From positions 36,564,860 to 36,628,859 of the forward strand of contig ML681990.1 in assembly GCA_007922195.1 (NCBI GenBank): DNA of 64,000 nucleotides. The letters run 5' to 3'. The translations under genes and the position numbers were made by a program. Origin of the DNA: Podocnemis expansa (Eukaryota > Chordata > Testudines > Podocnemididae). Position 1 is the first letter of the stretch. The number at the start of each line of letters is the position of its first letter. This document shows, piece after piece, positions 34,201 through 49,200 of the stretch. The notes under the pieces are model-generated. The model had not been told where the DNA came from and did not search any database. It worked only from the letters and a program-made list of their open reading frames with translations.

Positions 34201-37200
34201 GACCTATGCCATCCCTGATCCTCTTCTTGTTATTGACATACTTGTAGAACCCTTTTCTGTTATCCTTCACATCCCTTGCTAGCTGCAGCTCCAATTGTCC
34301 TTTGGCCTTTCTGATTTTATCCCTGCAGTTCCAAGGAATATCTTTATATGCATCCCTAGTCATCTGTCCAAGCTTCCACTTCCTGTAAGCTTTGTTTTTT
34401 ATGCTTTAGCTCAGTGCAGAGTTCTCTGTTAAGCCACACTGGGCGCCTTCCACATTTGCTGTTCTTTCTGCTCATTGGAATGGTATCCTCCTGTGCCCTT
34501 AGCAGGGTTTCGTTAAAATCCATCCAGCTCTCTTGGATGCCTTTTCCCTTCATATCAGCCTCTCAAGGGATCCTGCCCATCAGTTTCCTGAGAGAGCCAG
34601 AATCTGCTTTTCTGAGGTCCAGCATCTGCATTTTTGCTTCTTTCCTTTTTTTTTTTCATTAATCAGCATCTTGAACTCTACGATCTCATGGTCACTGCTG
34701 CCCAGGTTGCCATTCACTTGTATGTGCCCAATTATTTCTCTGTTTGAGCAGCAGGTCGAGAGGTGCAAGGCCCCCAGTTGGTTCTTGCAGCATTTGTACC
34801 AGGAAGTTGTCCTCAACACTCTCCAAAAACTTCCTGGATTGCCTGTGCACTGGTGTATTGGCCTCCCGGGAGATGTCAGAGTAATTGAAGTCTCCCATGA
34901 GAACCAGGGCCTGTGATAAGAAATTTGTGCATAGAATGCCTCATCTACCTTCTGGTCTGTAGGAGACACCAACCATGACATCCTCATTGTTGTCCTCTCC
35001 TCTAAACTTAACCCAGAGACTTTCAACTGGCTTGTTTCCACTTCTGTTTTGGAGCCCTGAGCAGTCATAGAGCTCTTTTTTTACATACGGTGCTACTCCT
35101 CCCCCTCTTCTTCCCTGCCTGTCCTTCCTGAACAATTTATACCCATCCATGGCAGAGCTCTAGTCGTGCAAGCTATCCCACCACGTCTCTGTTATTCCAA
35201 TTATATCATACTTCCTTGACTGCTCCAATACTACCAGTTCTTCCTGCTTGTTTCCCTTCTAGTCCTGCCTGTGGTCAGGGAGATGCCTTTTTTGGTCCTC
35301 ATGACAATCCACTAGGATTTGCTGACCTGAAGCTGTGGCAGAATTGCCATTTGCTGTGCTGTCAATTGTCACAATTTGATTGGGAATCTCATGGTATTTG
35401 TTGGTGTTGATGGGTTTTTCTTGTTTGCTTAACGCCCCAGGACTTGAAATAATAAAATTTCATGAAAATATCAGCTTTTGATTTACAAAGACCATGTTTC
35501 TAGCCCCATGGATGTAGAGAAGATCTGATAAACATGAACCCTAAAGGCTCAAAAACTGGAAACAAGCACAAGAGAATATATTTTTAAAAAAATCTCATGA
35601 TTTTAAGTCAGTCTGACTTTTTTGGGGCATGATTCATGTGTTCATTTTAATTAAAAAAAAAAGTTGTCAAAAATGCTTTGTATAAGTGCAGTATAACTTT
35701 TACCAGCTTTTTATTCTTAATTTTCACGTCACTTGCAGTCTGCATACTCCTAGGCCTCGATGAGTCACTTGCATGCATTTGAAGTTAGCACACAAGTAAA
35801 TCTCCAGATGAGACAGATAAAATGGTGGCAACAGTGGCTTTCCCTGTCCTGTATAAAAATAATTTGTTGTGATCAAAAAAACTACTTGACTAAAGCCATA
35901 TCTCTGTCCGAGTCTGACTTCCAAGTTGAATACTCTGCCTTAATTAGCAGCATTTTCTAAGAATTTTGAATGTTTAATTTTGTAATTTTAACATTCTAAA
36001 GTGTATATACTTTTACAGTGTTTTCTTTCTCATGGAAGTGCTGTTCATTGTTGCCATGTTAGATTAATTAATCTTTGCACTTACAGCAGGGATAAAACTG
36101 ATACATCAATTGGTAAGCATATAAATTTTGCATTTAATCATCTGCATATGGTTTTTATCCAAGAATGTTTGTAAAGAATACAGCATATGGTCCCCAAAAT
36201 TATAGCTTTTGAATTTTGTGTGGAATGAATTTTCTGTGAATTTACAGGTAAACATCTTATCTTGGATTAATCAATTGAAAAATATGTCCTTGAAGAAATT
36301 TAGCATCTATTGTCCAACTACTGTCTTGTCTCAAATTATCTCAGTGGAATATCATAGAATCAAATGCTTTATTATAGTGGAGTGGCAGTTAGACTATTGT
36401 TAATGTTAATTGCTTACAGGTTAAAGGATAACTTCTAAGTTCTCTAATATTAGTTTGGTCACTTGGATTGTTTTAAATGTGTTGCATCTCAGAAGGCTGT
36501 AGAATCAAATGTGTAATCCAGATGTGGGGCCACTTGTGTAAGCAGTTCGAGATACAGCCAATTGGGAGAAAAAAGCCCCCATCGTTTCTTAAGGTTGATA
36601 GATTCTAACTGGTGGGGTGTAGATTGGGGGTGGGGTGGGGGGAGGTCTCTGAAGGAGGTTTTATGCTCCTGCTTCTGCTGTCAGATACTTGTTTTCTTGT
36701 TCCAATCTGTGAATCTACAGTAAGCATGAGAGCATGAGATCTGCTAGTTTTTAAAATCTTCCAAAACATGATGAACTGAAACAATCACTTCGATTCACTA
36801 ACTCAGGATGGTATTTCCTTTGATTACTACATTAGCCTTAAATGCAAAACATGTTTTAATAATGCTTTTTCATATGAAATTTTATTTAATTAATTTGAAA
36901 AATAAAGTGCTGGCTTTGTGTATATTTAATTAAATTTTCAATTTCCATCCAAATAGAGCTTAATACAAAATATAATAAAGATACATTTGCAGTTGTTAAG
37001 AACAATGGCAAAACCAGCTATGAATTCTAAAATTTTTCTTTCAAATAGAGTGAGCAGGAAGAGGAACATGAATGCAGATATAAGGTGGTACAAATATGAC
37101 AGGGAGTGCTGGGAGTTACTTTATCTCTTTTGCATTACTGTGGCAAAACAGCAGTTATGAACCAAGTTTAATTGTCCTCTGTGTTTTCTACAGCTCTAGA

Positions 37201-40200
37201 ATAGGGTAAATTTACTGTGGATCTGGGTCATAGAAGTTAAAATGAAATAATTTAATGTTGATACTTGTCATATAATTAGATACCTCAAAAAGAATGTTAT
37301 GCTTGCTTTAGTGTCCATGTATGTATCTTTTAATTATATAAAAGCAAAGAAATGCTCAGATGAAGAGATACATGGACATGAAGGATGTAAGTATTGAATT
37401 TGAGCCTGTTGTTAAGGGACTGCAACTGGTATAAATTTGTGTATTACCAATCTGCACATTGCATGTGATCATATACACAACTGACAATCAATATAAAGCT
37501 GATGACAGAAGGTGTCATAAATACTTGTATTCTTCTATCTTTGTGTTTTCTTACTCTCTCTTTCTCTCTCCCCCTGCTTTCTCAAATGTGAGTGCCCTGA
37601 AAAATGATCTTTTATATGTCACTGGAGTAAAGTTTGCTAGAAGGAGGAAAACTAGATGCATGAAAATATTCTTCATTCAGTCAGATGTATTAAATGCAAA
37701 CAGAAAATTGTCTTTTCAGGGTGGATTTATTAAAGTCATTGCAGTTTAAATCACTAATTTTGATCTTGGTTTACATCAGCAAGCAGGAAACCTTAGTTTT
37801 AAATAATTAATTTTAAACATATTTTGCATTCATAATTTAGTCATTTTCCTGCAGAAAGATTATTTCTCATTGGTTGGTAAGCATTAAAACAAGTTAACTT
37901 GTGACTAAATACAGCCTTCACATTAAATTTAGTGTGTTTTTTTATAAGCAGGGATGTATGTTCTGTATACACATTTAATTAAACAGTAATGTAACTTAAT
38001 TTACATATATTTAATTTTTAAGTTTATGTTAGAAAATGCTGAATACTGTCTTTTTTGAAATATTTGATTCACTCTTGTGTGTTTCCAACTCTTGGTTTAA
38101 AAAAAAAACAAAACAAAAAAAACTTTGAATGAACTAGTGATTGAGCTGAATTAGTTGAATAAACTGAAATGAAGAAAATACTCTCACTGTATCTGCAGAA
38201 GAGAATACTCCTGTCAAGACCAGTTTAACAGTTCATCAGACTTCTGTTCCAAGTGCTTAACCAATGACTTCCAAAAGATTAGTGATCTCACTTTCTTTAG
38301 ACCTTGACAGCAAATGAATACTGTTTAATGTTATTTTGGTGTTTTAATTTAAAAATAATTTGTGCATTATAAGTATCTAACAGGCATGGCCAAAATGCAG
38401 CTCAGGAACCACATGTGGCTCTTGAATGAAAAATTGTGGTTCCAGAAAGAACGTCAGCAAATCGGTTTAGGAAAGCAGCCCCAGGCTAGGAGTTCAGGAG
38501 GGGGTTGGGTCGGTGGAGAGAAGCGTGGCATGGTCAGGGATGGCGGGGAGAAGTGTAGCATAGTCAGGATTTTAGAATACCTTGCTCTAGCCTGCAGTCT
38601 TCTACATAGAGCAGCAGCTAAGATTTTACTGTATAGGCCTAATTTTCATGGTAACCTTAAGTAATTATTAGAATCTGACATTAGTAAGATCAATATTTGT
38701 CCTCTTTTTTAATGATAAAATTAAAGTGTGCAATGAATTTTAAACTTAGTAATTTTGGAGTAGGTAAAAGTATATGGCTGTATGCCTCAGTGCGGTTCTG
38801 GAAGGTTTAATAATCAACTTGTGTGGCTCTTGAGTTCCATAAGTTTGGCCACCCCTGGTATATAACATTTATGTATAAACTTATATAAGTATAATGTAAA
38901 TGTACCTTATATATCAGGGGTGGCCAAACCTATGGAACCCAAGAGCCGCACAAGTAAATTATTAAATCTTCAAGAGCCGCACTGAGGCGTATGACCACAT
39001 ATTTTTACCTACTCCAAAATTACTAAGCTTAAAATTCATTGCACACTTTAATTTTATTGTAAAAATAGGGCAAATATTGATCCTACTAATGTCAGATTCT
39101 AATAATTATTTAAGATTACCATGAAACTAGGCCTATATAGTAAAAATCTTTGCTGTTGCTAGATGTAGAACACTATAGGCTCATGGCAAGTTTTCTTAAA
39201 ATCTGGGCAGTAACTTGTAAAAACTCTCTCAGATGCTGATCTCTAAGTATTGCACAATGTTTTGAATTTCATTGTGGAATATGATGCTTTACAGCAGTAA
39301 GTTGTGCCAGAAATTGAAAGTAATCTACGTTCAGTTTTAAACTTCTCTCCTTTGTATTTTCATTTCTTAGTATTCCCCATCACGTTTAGGACTTGTAAAA
39401 TGATTTTATTTTAACAAGTATGCTGCATTAGGGCCTGTGAGAAAATCTAAACATGCTATGGCTTCTCTGAACATGTTGTGCTTCCCTCCCTCACCCTGTT
39501 GCTGCTTCGCTGAAGTCTCTTACCACGCTGCTGCTTCTCAGCTCTCCCCAACCATACCCCTGCTTCCCTGCCAACATTTCTGCCAGTAAACTTGTTCACT
39601 AAAATATTCATGGACAGTGAAAACAAAAGGTCTGAGGACTCAATCAGACACAATTAATTTTAAAATGAGAGTAATAGTAAGGGAAAACTGTGCTCTCATC
39701 GTAATCCTGTTCAGAATCACAACAGATCAATGGGAGTTTATGGGGACAGAAAGTGCAAGATCAGAGCCTGTTTCAGTAAGCACTTTGGGATCCATGCACA
39801 GAAGATATTATGGAAAAAATCCCATTGATTTTATTCAGTTTTGGGGTCAGGCCCTGTATAAATTCTAAATATCATTATTTGGTTTTTATAATACAAAGTA
39901 AAATCTTTATTGGTGAGAGATTTTTTTTCATAAAGTTTACAACACAATTTTCCATCCTCAGCCCTTCACAACAATTACTCTCTTGTCTAATGGGCTTAGA
40001 TACCCATAGAGTCATTCATGAAGACTGCACTGGAATATAAATGAATTTTGACTATTGGTATACAACAAAGAAAAATGAATACGTGTTGAATGCTATTTGA
40101 TCAGTGGAAGTATAGTGCTGCTATTGAACTTTGCAGTGAATGTAAATTATCTTGGTAATTGACTTAGGTATATTAACTAAAATTTTCTTATAAAATAAAT

Positions 40201-43200
40201 GTGCTAGGAGTTCCTTCTGCAAACAGATGACATACTGATGTCTCAGGCCCACTTGTTCAATGGACTTAAGGAATTTTTTTTCTAAAGCCAGTTTTCAGTA
40301 GTGGTGGTCTATCCTAAGTCCAAATCATTTTGCATGCTGAAAATGAACCATGATCGACAATAAGTACTTGTAACATTCTTTAAATTAATAAAGGGCTTTT
40401 TAATAACCTTTTGAGAGCAGTCAGTGGTTTTGGATGCAACACTTGTGTCAATTTTCAGTCATTTCTGATTATTCTTATTCAATTCTCAAAACAGAAATAC
40501 ATGAGAAATAATTTTGCATTATATTATGATATCTGGAAATGCCAGGTGTTTTTTTAAAAAAGAAAATTAATTTACAATTGTTTTTTTAAGTTTAAATTGC
40601 TAGATTATCATCACTTATACGTAGTTCATTGTAGACTTGCTCTTGATCAATTTATGTTGCAAGTTTTAAAGATATTGACCCAGAAAACAATATCAAAAAA
40701 GAAAAGTATTTAAAAAATCATACACTCAGAAGGTCAGACTTCTTGCTGGAGCCATTTTAATTTTTTCTCTGTGTGCATCCAGTTTGTACAATGATTGAAG
40801 CCTGTGATGTTGTAATTAAAGACTATCATAATGCATACAGATTAGGAGGGTAGAATTAATATTGTGTGGGTAAACTGTAGAATCTGATGTGTCTCTGCAC
40901 CTAACTGATGACATTGTTTTTCCCTGCGGGCTCTCACAATGCTGCCCCTACCCCAGCTCTCACCACGCTCCTTTTTTCTGCCCGTGAGGCTCTCACATGC
41001 TGCCCCTCCTCTCCCTTCCCCGCTCTCACCAGGCTGCTTTTCCCTGCCAGCTCTCCCAGGGCTGCCCCTTCCCCGGCTCTGACCACACTGCTGTCTTCTG
41101 CAGCTCTCACAAGGCTGCGCTTCCGCTGCTGGATCTCATCCTGCCACCGCCTCTCTTCTGGCCCCGACGATGGCAAATTTCTCATGCCTGGCTCCCACCA
41201 TGCCACTCTCCCAGGACCCACAATTTTTCTTTAAAGAGCCGCATGCGGCTCGCAAGCTGCAGTTTGGCCACGTCTGTTGTATATTATATAATTATAACCT
41301 TATTGTGAGCACATAAAACCTTAAATAGGTTGTCAGTTTCTAATTTAATTACAGAGAGGTTTATTTTTAAAAAAAATAAAGTTGTATCTAATTTAAATAA
41401 ATAGTTTAAATTAAAATATTCAATTCACATGAGCAAATCCAGTAATTTGACTTTAAAAATCATTGATTATTATGTACCCTTGGTCTTTGTTATTTTTAAT
41501 ACTAATTCTACCCCTCAAACTCTCAATATAAATATGAATTAAAAGTTGGAGGGCTTTATAGTTTGAAAATGTAAGACACTAATTAAATATCTTATTGTTA
41601 CAGTGCTCTTTCAGAAGAGGAGAAAACTACATTGCGTGCTGGGCTTATCACCAACTTCAATGAACCAGTGAATCAGGTTAGTAATGAAATTAATAATGAT
41701 TGATTGATTGATTTTCTCTTAAAAAGCGCTCTTATTAACTTTGTTTTAATGATAGTTCAAAAAATATTTTACAGATTTCCAATTTTCACGTTTCCTTTCA
41801 TATAGTATTGTATTTAGAATGAAAAATTTTATCACAAAATTAATATTTTTTCACATCTCAAGTTTTTCTTAATTTGAATGGATTACCATACTTCTATTTC
41901 AGAATTGTTAAATTTGTATAGATGGTATATGTCCTTGTTTTTTAAAATAATTAATTTTTGAACTTCTGGGTTTGGGTGAGGTAGAATAAAGATTCATTAT
42001 TTGAGTGCTAGTCTCTATGGCTATGTCTACACTGAAGGCTTAAGTTGACTTAAGCAAGTCCTTGACCCCATTTGGAGTTCATTAAGTCGACTTAAGTACT
42101 TGCTTAAGTCGACTTAATAACTCTTACCCCTAAAGTCGACTTTAAGGGTTAAGTCAACTTTGTTAAGTCGACTTAATGAAATGTGGTCATTAAAGTTGAC
42201 TTAATAAAGTCAATTTAAGGCTTAAACAACTTTAAGTTGATCTTATTAAGTTGACTTACCTGAACCCTCTAGTGTAGACATAGTCTGTGTGTGTTCCATT
42301 TTGAGTGCACACATTTTTCATATGCCCTGGGTTGAAGTATTCTGGAACGCTTGTGGCCTTTGAGCTGTATATGTGCCAACAATCTCACTGGCTGTGCCTT
42401 ACCCAGTTGCGTCCCAGAGGATAACTGCTCCAGCTCTTTAATTCTGGGCAGGACAAAACACCTTGTTCTTCAAGGAAAGCAGAGTCCTAAGACTACATAT
42501 GATGATAGTTTTGCTTTCTCTGATTTTCAGGCTCCATCATGATCAGGCTTTCACCTTGTTTTTTGGGTGGAGGAGGGGGAGGACGAGGGGAGAGACGCAG
42601 TTTCCATCAGGAGATGAAACTTGTGTGAGGTGTTATCTTTCTTAGGAGACTTTGAACCACTGAGAGAACTGACAGCACCACCACCAAGGCATTGCTTCCC
42701 AAATAGGTGTCCTAGAGCTGTCAAGAACCAACATCTAGCTCAGTACTTGTCTTGGAACCATTGGTGTTCCATTCCATGGGGCGCTCTCCATCCATCTTTT
42801 GATCCAGCTTAGTGCCCCTGCAGGGGACTGTAGGATCTGTACTATCATGCGGTCTTGATGCCATCTGTTAAGGAGTCAGTCCACTTGTCTCCTGGGGGAG
42901 AACAATCAGAGACTCCACCTGACCCCATGGAAGATGATGATTATGAGCTGGATCTAGCAGTTCTGCTGTTGTCATTAAGACTGTCCTCCTCATCTCTGGA
43001 GGAAGCAGTTGCTCTGATATCTCTATCCCCTTTGACTATACACAGTTTTAGGAACTGTTACAAAGGGTTGCAAAGGAGATATAGATTTTCCTTGTGGAAG
43101 TCGTCATAAACTTTAGGACATCTTTGAATCTTCCAGATCCAGCCACACCCCCTTTCATGTTAATGAAGACCTTTTAGATGCAGCTATAACAGTCTGGCAT

Positions 43201-46200
43201 ATCCCAGTTACTTGTGTCTAACAAAAATACTATTTCCATAGAAGGGGGCAAGTTTTGTTTTTTTTTAATCCTTCTCTAAACTCTTTTTGGTTGTCCAGGC
43301 TACCACAGAAAGATCTAGACACCAACACTCTAGACCTACTCTGGTGAACAAAGACAGTGTATGCCTTGATTTATCGGGAGGGAAGGTCTTCAATTCTGTT
43401 TTGTCTTTGGTTCAGAATAGCCAATTCCTACATGCTGCTGTCTAAGTATGATTACTTGAATGATTTCAAATTCACAGTCTTTATTGACAAGCTTGCTCAG
43501 CAAGATAAAGCTCACATTCAGACTCTCATTGATGAAGGCAAGTTGGTTACCAGAACTAGTCTTCAGTCAGTGGTAGATACACTGACTAGCAGGTCATCCA
43601 TGATATTCTGAACCTCCCTGAAAAACCACAAAGCAGAAAGCCATGCTTCTTGTCACATTTCAAGATGTATCTGCTGTGTAACTCACCTTGTTAACCAGAA
43701 GACAGATCAATGTTTACATGCTTTAAAGGACCATCCTCTGCTCCCTGGGTTTATACGCCTTCCCCAAAGAGAAAATTCCACAGCCAGTCATAGATGCTTA
43801 AACCAACGGCACAACAGTTTTACCACCAATGGCCTAAGGAGATATCACATAAGAGGCAAAGGATTATGAAGTTCCATTTCCTTGCGCCTTGTATGGCACC
43901 ATAATCATCCCAATCCCATTTTCCATTTAAACAATACTTTTTAAGGGAATTCAAGAGCTGCAAACCAGTGATGCCGCCAGCAGCCAGTCCCACACCCCCT
44001 TTCGGGTTCATTTAGCACTCTCTCTTTCTGCATCTGGAGTGCAGTAACAGACAATATGATGCCAAACATCTTTTCTGGCTATGTGATCTAATTTACCTCT
44101 CTAGTCCTCAAAAACCCCATCTTCACTCCTTTTTAGGAGCCATTCTCATCAGGAGATTTTCATACAAGAAGTAGAATCCCTCTTACAAAAAAAGGTACAA
44201 TAGAGTGGAGTATTTTTCCAGTACCAAGGCGAGGAGTTTTATCCAATATACTTCCTAATGCCCAAAATAAAGAGTACTTGGAGTCCCAGCCTCAATCCGA
44301 ACTACTTGATTTGCAAAATGAAATTTTGCATGGTCACGCTGACATATTTAATCTCATCCCTGGAAAAGAAGATGTGATTTACAGCCTTTGATATGAGTGC
44401 TTTTGTGTTTTTTACTTAAACATTCAGCCTGCTCATAGACATTTTCTCAGGTTCATTATGAGCCTGGACCATTTTCAGCAGAGTGCTCCTATTTGTCCTT
44501 GCTGTGTCACCGGAGTCTACCAAGGTTGTCTTGGTAATAGCAGCATATATCAGAGGAAAATGGTGAAGCCACAATGCTTATCTCTGTGACTGGCTTTTTG
44601 TTGCAAAGGCACATTGAGAAAACTTGTGAGTCAGCCTCATGAGTGCTTTGACTTCTGCCTTCCTTAAAAGTCAGTGTAAACTCAGATGAATCTGTCTTTG
44701 CTCCAGGGCTGACTTTTGACTTCATTGGAGTGTTCTTAAACTTGGTCATGACCAGGGCATACCTGCTGATGGATAGGTTCTACCTGATGAATAAACTTAT
44801 AAATCAGGTCATGAATGATACTTAAACATGAATCAGAACTTATCTTTCTCTCCTGGGACATGATTTCATGTACTTATGTCATGTCATTTTGCCAGACTCC
44901 ATCCTGGTTGCCTGCAAGTTTGGTTTCAAACAGTGTAGTCACCAAACAAGCAGTCTTTGTTTAGTATAATAACGCTTTCCATCAAAGTAACATAACATCA
45001 TAGTATCTCTTTCCACCAAAGAAACAATCTTTGCTGTGGTAGAAGACTTCCCACCAAGTATGCGTGGACATTCTCTTTATTTCCATCTCACCAGATAGGA
45101 AGATCATTACAGATGCCTTACTTTCAGACTGGGGAGCTCATGTGAACAGGCACACAGCTCAGGGTACAGGGATATCTAGAGAAATCAGGATACAAATTGA
45201 TATTGTGGACAGTCTGAAAGGCTTGCAAGGCCTTTCTCCCACTTCTTCACAGCCACTATGCCCTCATAAAGTCGGACAATATAATGACCATCTTTTACCT
45301 CAACAAGGGAGAGGAGCAATATCCATTCATCTGTGTGCTGAAGCAGTCACTCTATGGAATTGGTGCATCAGTAATCAAGCCACCTTGTTGGCCTTTCGCC
45401 TTCCAGGGAATCAAAATGTGTTGGTACCTCAGCAGACAGTTCACTACTGGCCATGAGTGGGTGGTGCACAACTCCATGGTAAACAGTATTATTGTTCTTT
45501 GGAGAACCCTCACAAATGTTAGCCTCTTGAATGGATAGAAAATATAACACATACTACTCTGGAGGAGCCACAGGGTGTCATTCTTAGAGCAGTGGTCTCC
45601 TTCCATAATCAGACTATCCCAGCTCCACCGTTCCTCCCTTACCACACCTGTGTTGGGTCTTATGAAAAAATCATCAGGATAAGACATGTATCATCCTCAC
45701 CATCCCTATCTGGTTTTTAGAGAGTTTTGCTTCCTGTGTCTTTTATGTGTGACGGTTGCCAATCAGTCCCTTGACCCAGGGAAAGGGCAGAATCAAGCAT
45801 CCCAAACTCTGTGTCATGATGTGGTTTTTGGATGGCTGTACCTTCATGGTCTGAAAATATGGAAACTTTTCCTTATAAACCCTGGAAAAGATTCCACTAG
45901 AAGATGCTACTTAGCCAAGTAGGAGCGTTTCTGAATCTGAGTTCCACAACAGCTTATAACCCTGAAGCTGTTCCTTGTGTTTGGGATTGTCTTCTTTCCA
46001 TAAGAACAACAGGTGTCTCCATTAACTCTTTATAGTTCCACACAGCAGCAATCAGTATCTATCACTTACCTTAACAGGTTTACTTAATTTTCATTTATCC
46101 ACTGACTATCTTAACAAACAGTTGCTGAACCAACAAGAGGGGATGTCTTAGATTTGGTATTGGTAAGCAGTGAAGACCTTATGGAAGAGGACGACCTTAG

Positions 46201-49200
46201 TTTGAGTGACCAAAAGCTAACTCAGTTCAAACTAAATGAAAGGATCAGCAAAAATCAGTCTGTGGTTAGGGTCTTTAACTTCAGAAAGGCCAACTTGAAA
46301 AAACTAAGGGAGTTGGTTGGGGAAGTAAACTGGACTAAAAAACTCTTGGATCTAAAGGAGAAGGCTTGAAATCACTTCAGGCCAGAGTTGCAGGAACTAT
46401 CTGAAGCTTTTAGCTCAAGGAAGGGAAAAAAATTCATAGGCAAGAGTTGTAGACCAAGCTGGATGAGTAACCATCTCATACGGGTGTTCAAGAGAGAGCC
46501 TACAAGGAGTGGAAGATGGGAGAGATCAACAAGGAAAGCTACCTTTTGTAATGGGAAAGGAAAACCACTGTGGCATAGCTGAGCACTTCAGTCTTCCTAA
46601 TCATACTGTTGATTTTTTGTTAACTATGCTCAAGCAGATGGGCTTCAAAGAGAAACTGTAGAAATGGAATTAATATGCAGATTCAGTCATGTGAAAGCAG
46701 GATTAAATCATTACTATGGATTCTTTTCCCATTACAACAGGTGATTTGACCTCATCCTCCTCTATGAGCTGTTTCCTAGTGTTTGAATCTTAACTGCTTT
46801 GCTTTACTATTACAGCATAACTTGATCCCTGAAGATCCACAGGTATCCACATCCACAGATGCAGGTGTGGATAACTGCGGACCCACCGCTCTGCGTTGGC
46901 CCACAGATGCGGGTTCTATTTTTATCTGCCCAGGGAGTGACCTGTTGCTGCAGCTGCTGCTCTGATCTGTGTCAGCAGCACACCAGGGAACAAGCAAGCT
47001 TTCCAGCCAATCCTACCTCAGCTGTGATTGTGGTCTGCCAGCCAATCAAAGTCTCGGTCACAGCAGGCTAGGGCTTGGCAGGTCACCACTCACTGTCAGT
47101 CAGTCAGCATGCTGGCTTTTGATTGGCTCATTCCCCATGACTTCCCTGCCCACTTCTTCCTTTTCTTGTTTGCAGTTTGCATGCCATGCTGTCAATCAGA
47201 GATTGGCCAAGGAAATCTGATTGACAGCACAGTGTATGAACTGCAATCAAGAAAAGGCAAAAGTGGGCAGGACCCATGTGGGGAATGACCCAATCAAAGG
47301 CTAAAATACTGACTGTGAGGCAAAGCTGTTGCAGATGTGGTTGCAAATAGATAAAACCTGGCATGTGGATCGCAGACTGGATAGATGCTATCACTGAGCG
47401 GATGTGGATTGTTTGTGGATCCACATTTTTGAATCCACACAGGGATCTAGGATTAGGACAAGTTACTGTTGCTTAAAGCAAACTAAGGCCTTTATCAAGT
47501 AAATTGTCTCGTGTGCACAATAGTAGATGCTTAAAAATTTGAGCACATCCTCAAATATTTAGCTGATCCAAGCACTTAGGCTGTGGCATTTTTTTAAGCA
47601 TGTTCTGTCCTTTTCTTACCATTCTAAAAATCACCTTTCTGCTTTCTCAATTTCTAGAAACAGGAAACGGGGCTATTATATTATGCTAATGATGGCCATT
47701 TTTATTGTTATCACTGTCTAGCTTTTTGTGTGCGGTGGGAGGGGAAGCTATGTGGAATTAAATAAGAGGAGAAATGAAGTCAAATGAAAATCTTTTCCAT
47801 GGGTCAATAGTATTCTGAATTATTGAATCCAAACTATTTATAATAGGACTGCTAAAATGAGTACAATGACTTTAGCTGCCCTTTAAAATACAATAATATG
47901 GGTGAAGTCTCAACTAAGTATCTAGCTTAAAATTTTATTAATGGATCTATTAAACGTAATAGAAGTGGCGTTTTTGAAATGTTAATTTAAGTAAATCCAC
48001 CTAGGCCTTATGTGTGTCTTTCTGGTAACTGTTTTCCCTACAGATAGCCACTCAGATCTCCGTGTTGATTGCTAAAGTTGCTAGGCTGGATTGTCCAAAA
48101 CAGTGGCCAGAGCTTATTCCTACGCTTCTAGAATCAGTGAAAGTCCAAGATGATCTCCGTCAACACAGAGCATTACTTACGTTTTATCATGTTACTAAGA
48201 CGCTGGCATCTAAAAGACTTGCTGCAGATAGGAAACTTTTTTATGATGTAAGTAATACTCTCAATAATGCAACATGTAAAATTTTGATCTTATGAGAAGA
48301 GTATGTAAAATATTATTTCTACTTATTGAGATTTGTGATGGATTGTGAAAATGAGTGTATGGAAGGTACGGACATGACAGGGTGGCATAAATGGTTATTT
48401 ATTATCTTTCTCTGTATATGGTGTAAAGCATAATATAAGAAAGTAGGCTAAGATGGGTTGTTAGTACCAACTGCTGGTTTGCCTGATGCTTTCCATTATA
48501 AAACTTGATGTTCAGCTTCTTTTAATTCTCTCAAACTATTTGGGCTCAAATTTTTCATGTTGGCTGTCTTCCTCAGGCTTATTATTCTTTTTATATTTTT
48601 TTGAATGAAAATCAAAAAGATTCAGCCACTAACTGTTAATTAGGAGGATAGAGAAAAATATGCTTTGCTATGTTTAAAAAAAATTGAACTACTCTCTGCA
48701 TAGTTGTTGGAACTATTGAATGTGGGGCGTGCTATCACACCTTCTTACTTAAAGCGGTTTCCATTATATGTAGGATTCACAGTTTGATTCAGTGGCTCTC
48801 AGCATGCCCTCTGTAAAAATTGTTCCAGCACCCTTAACTGTCTGAGAAGCTTTAGAGCAGGGGTGGGCAGACTACTGTTCCTCTTCTGACACCCCCAGCT
48901 CCAGTAGGGGCACCCACCGTGACCAGAGCGCTGCCACCACTTTGTCCCCCTGCCAGCTCCAGCTGGGAGAGAGATGGAGCAGTGGCAGTGCTCTGGCCCC
49001 AGCATGAGCTGCTGCTGCCTCTCTCCCTCCCCCTGCCAGATCCAGCAGTGGCTTACATGTGTTCTGAGCTGCTGCTGAACCAGGGAGGGGAAATGAAAGT
49101 GGCAGATCATGCTGGGGCCAGAGCACTGCTGCTGCTCTGTCTGTTTTCCAGCTGCTGGAGCTGGGAGAGAGATGAAGAAGAGGCAGTGCTCTGGTCCTAG

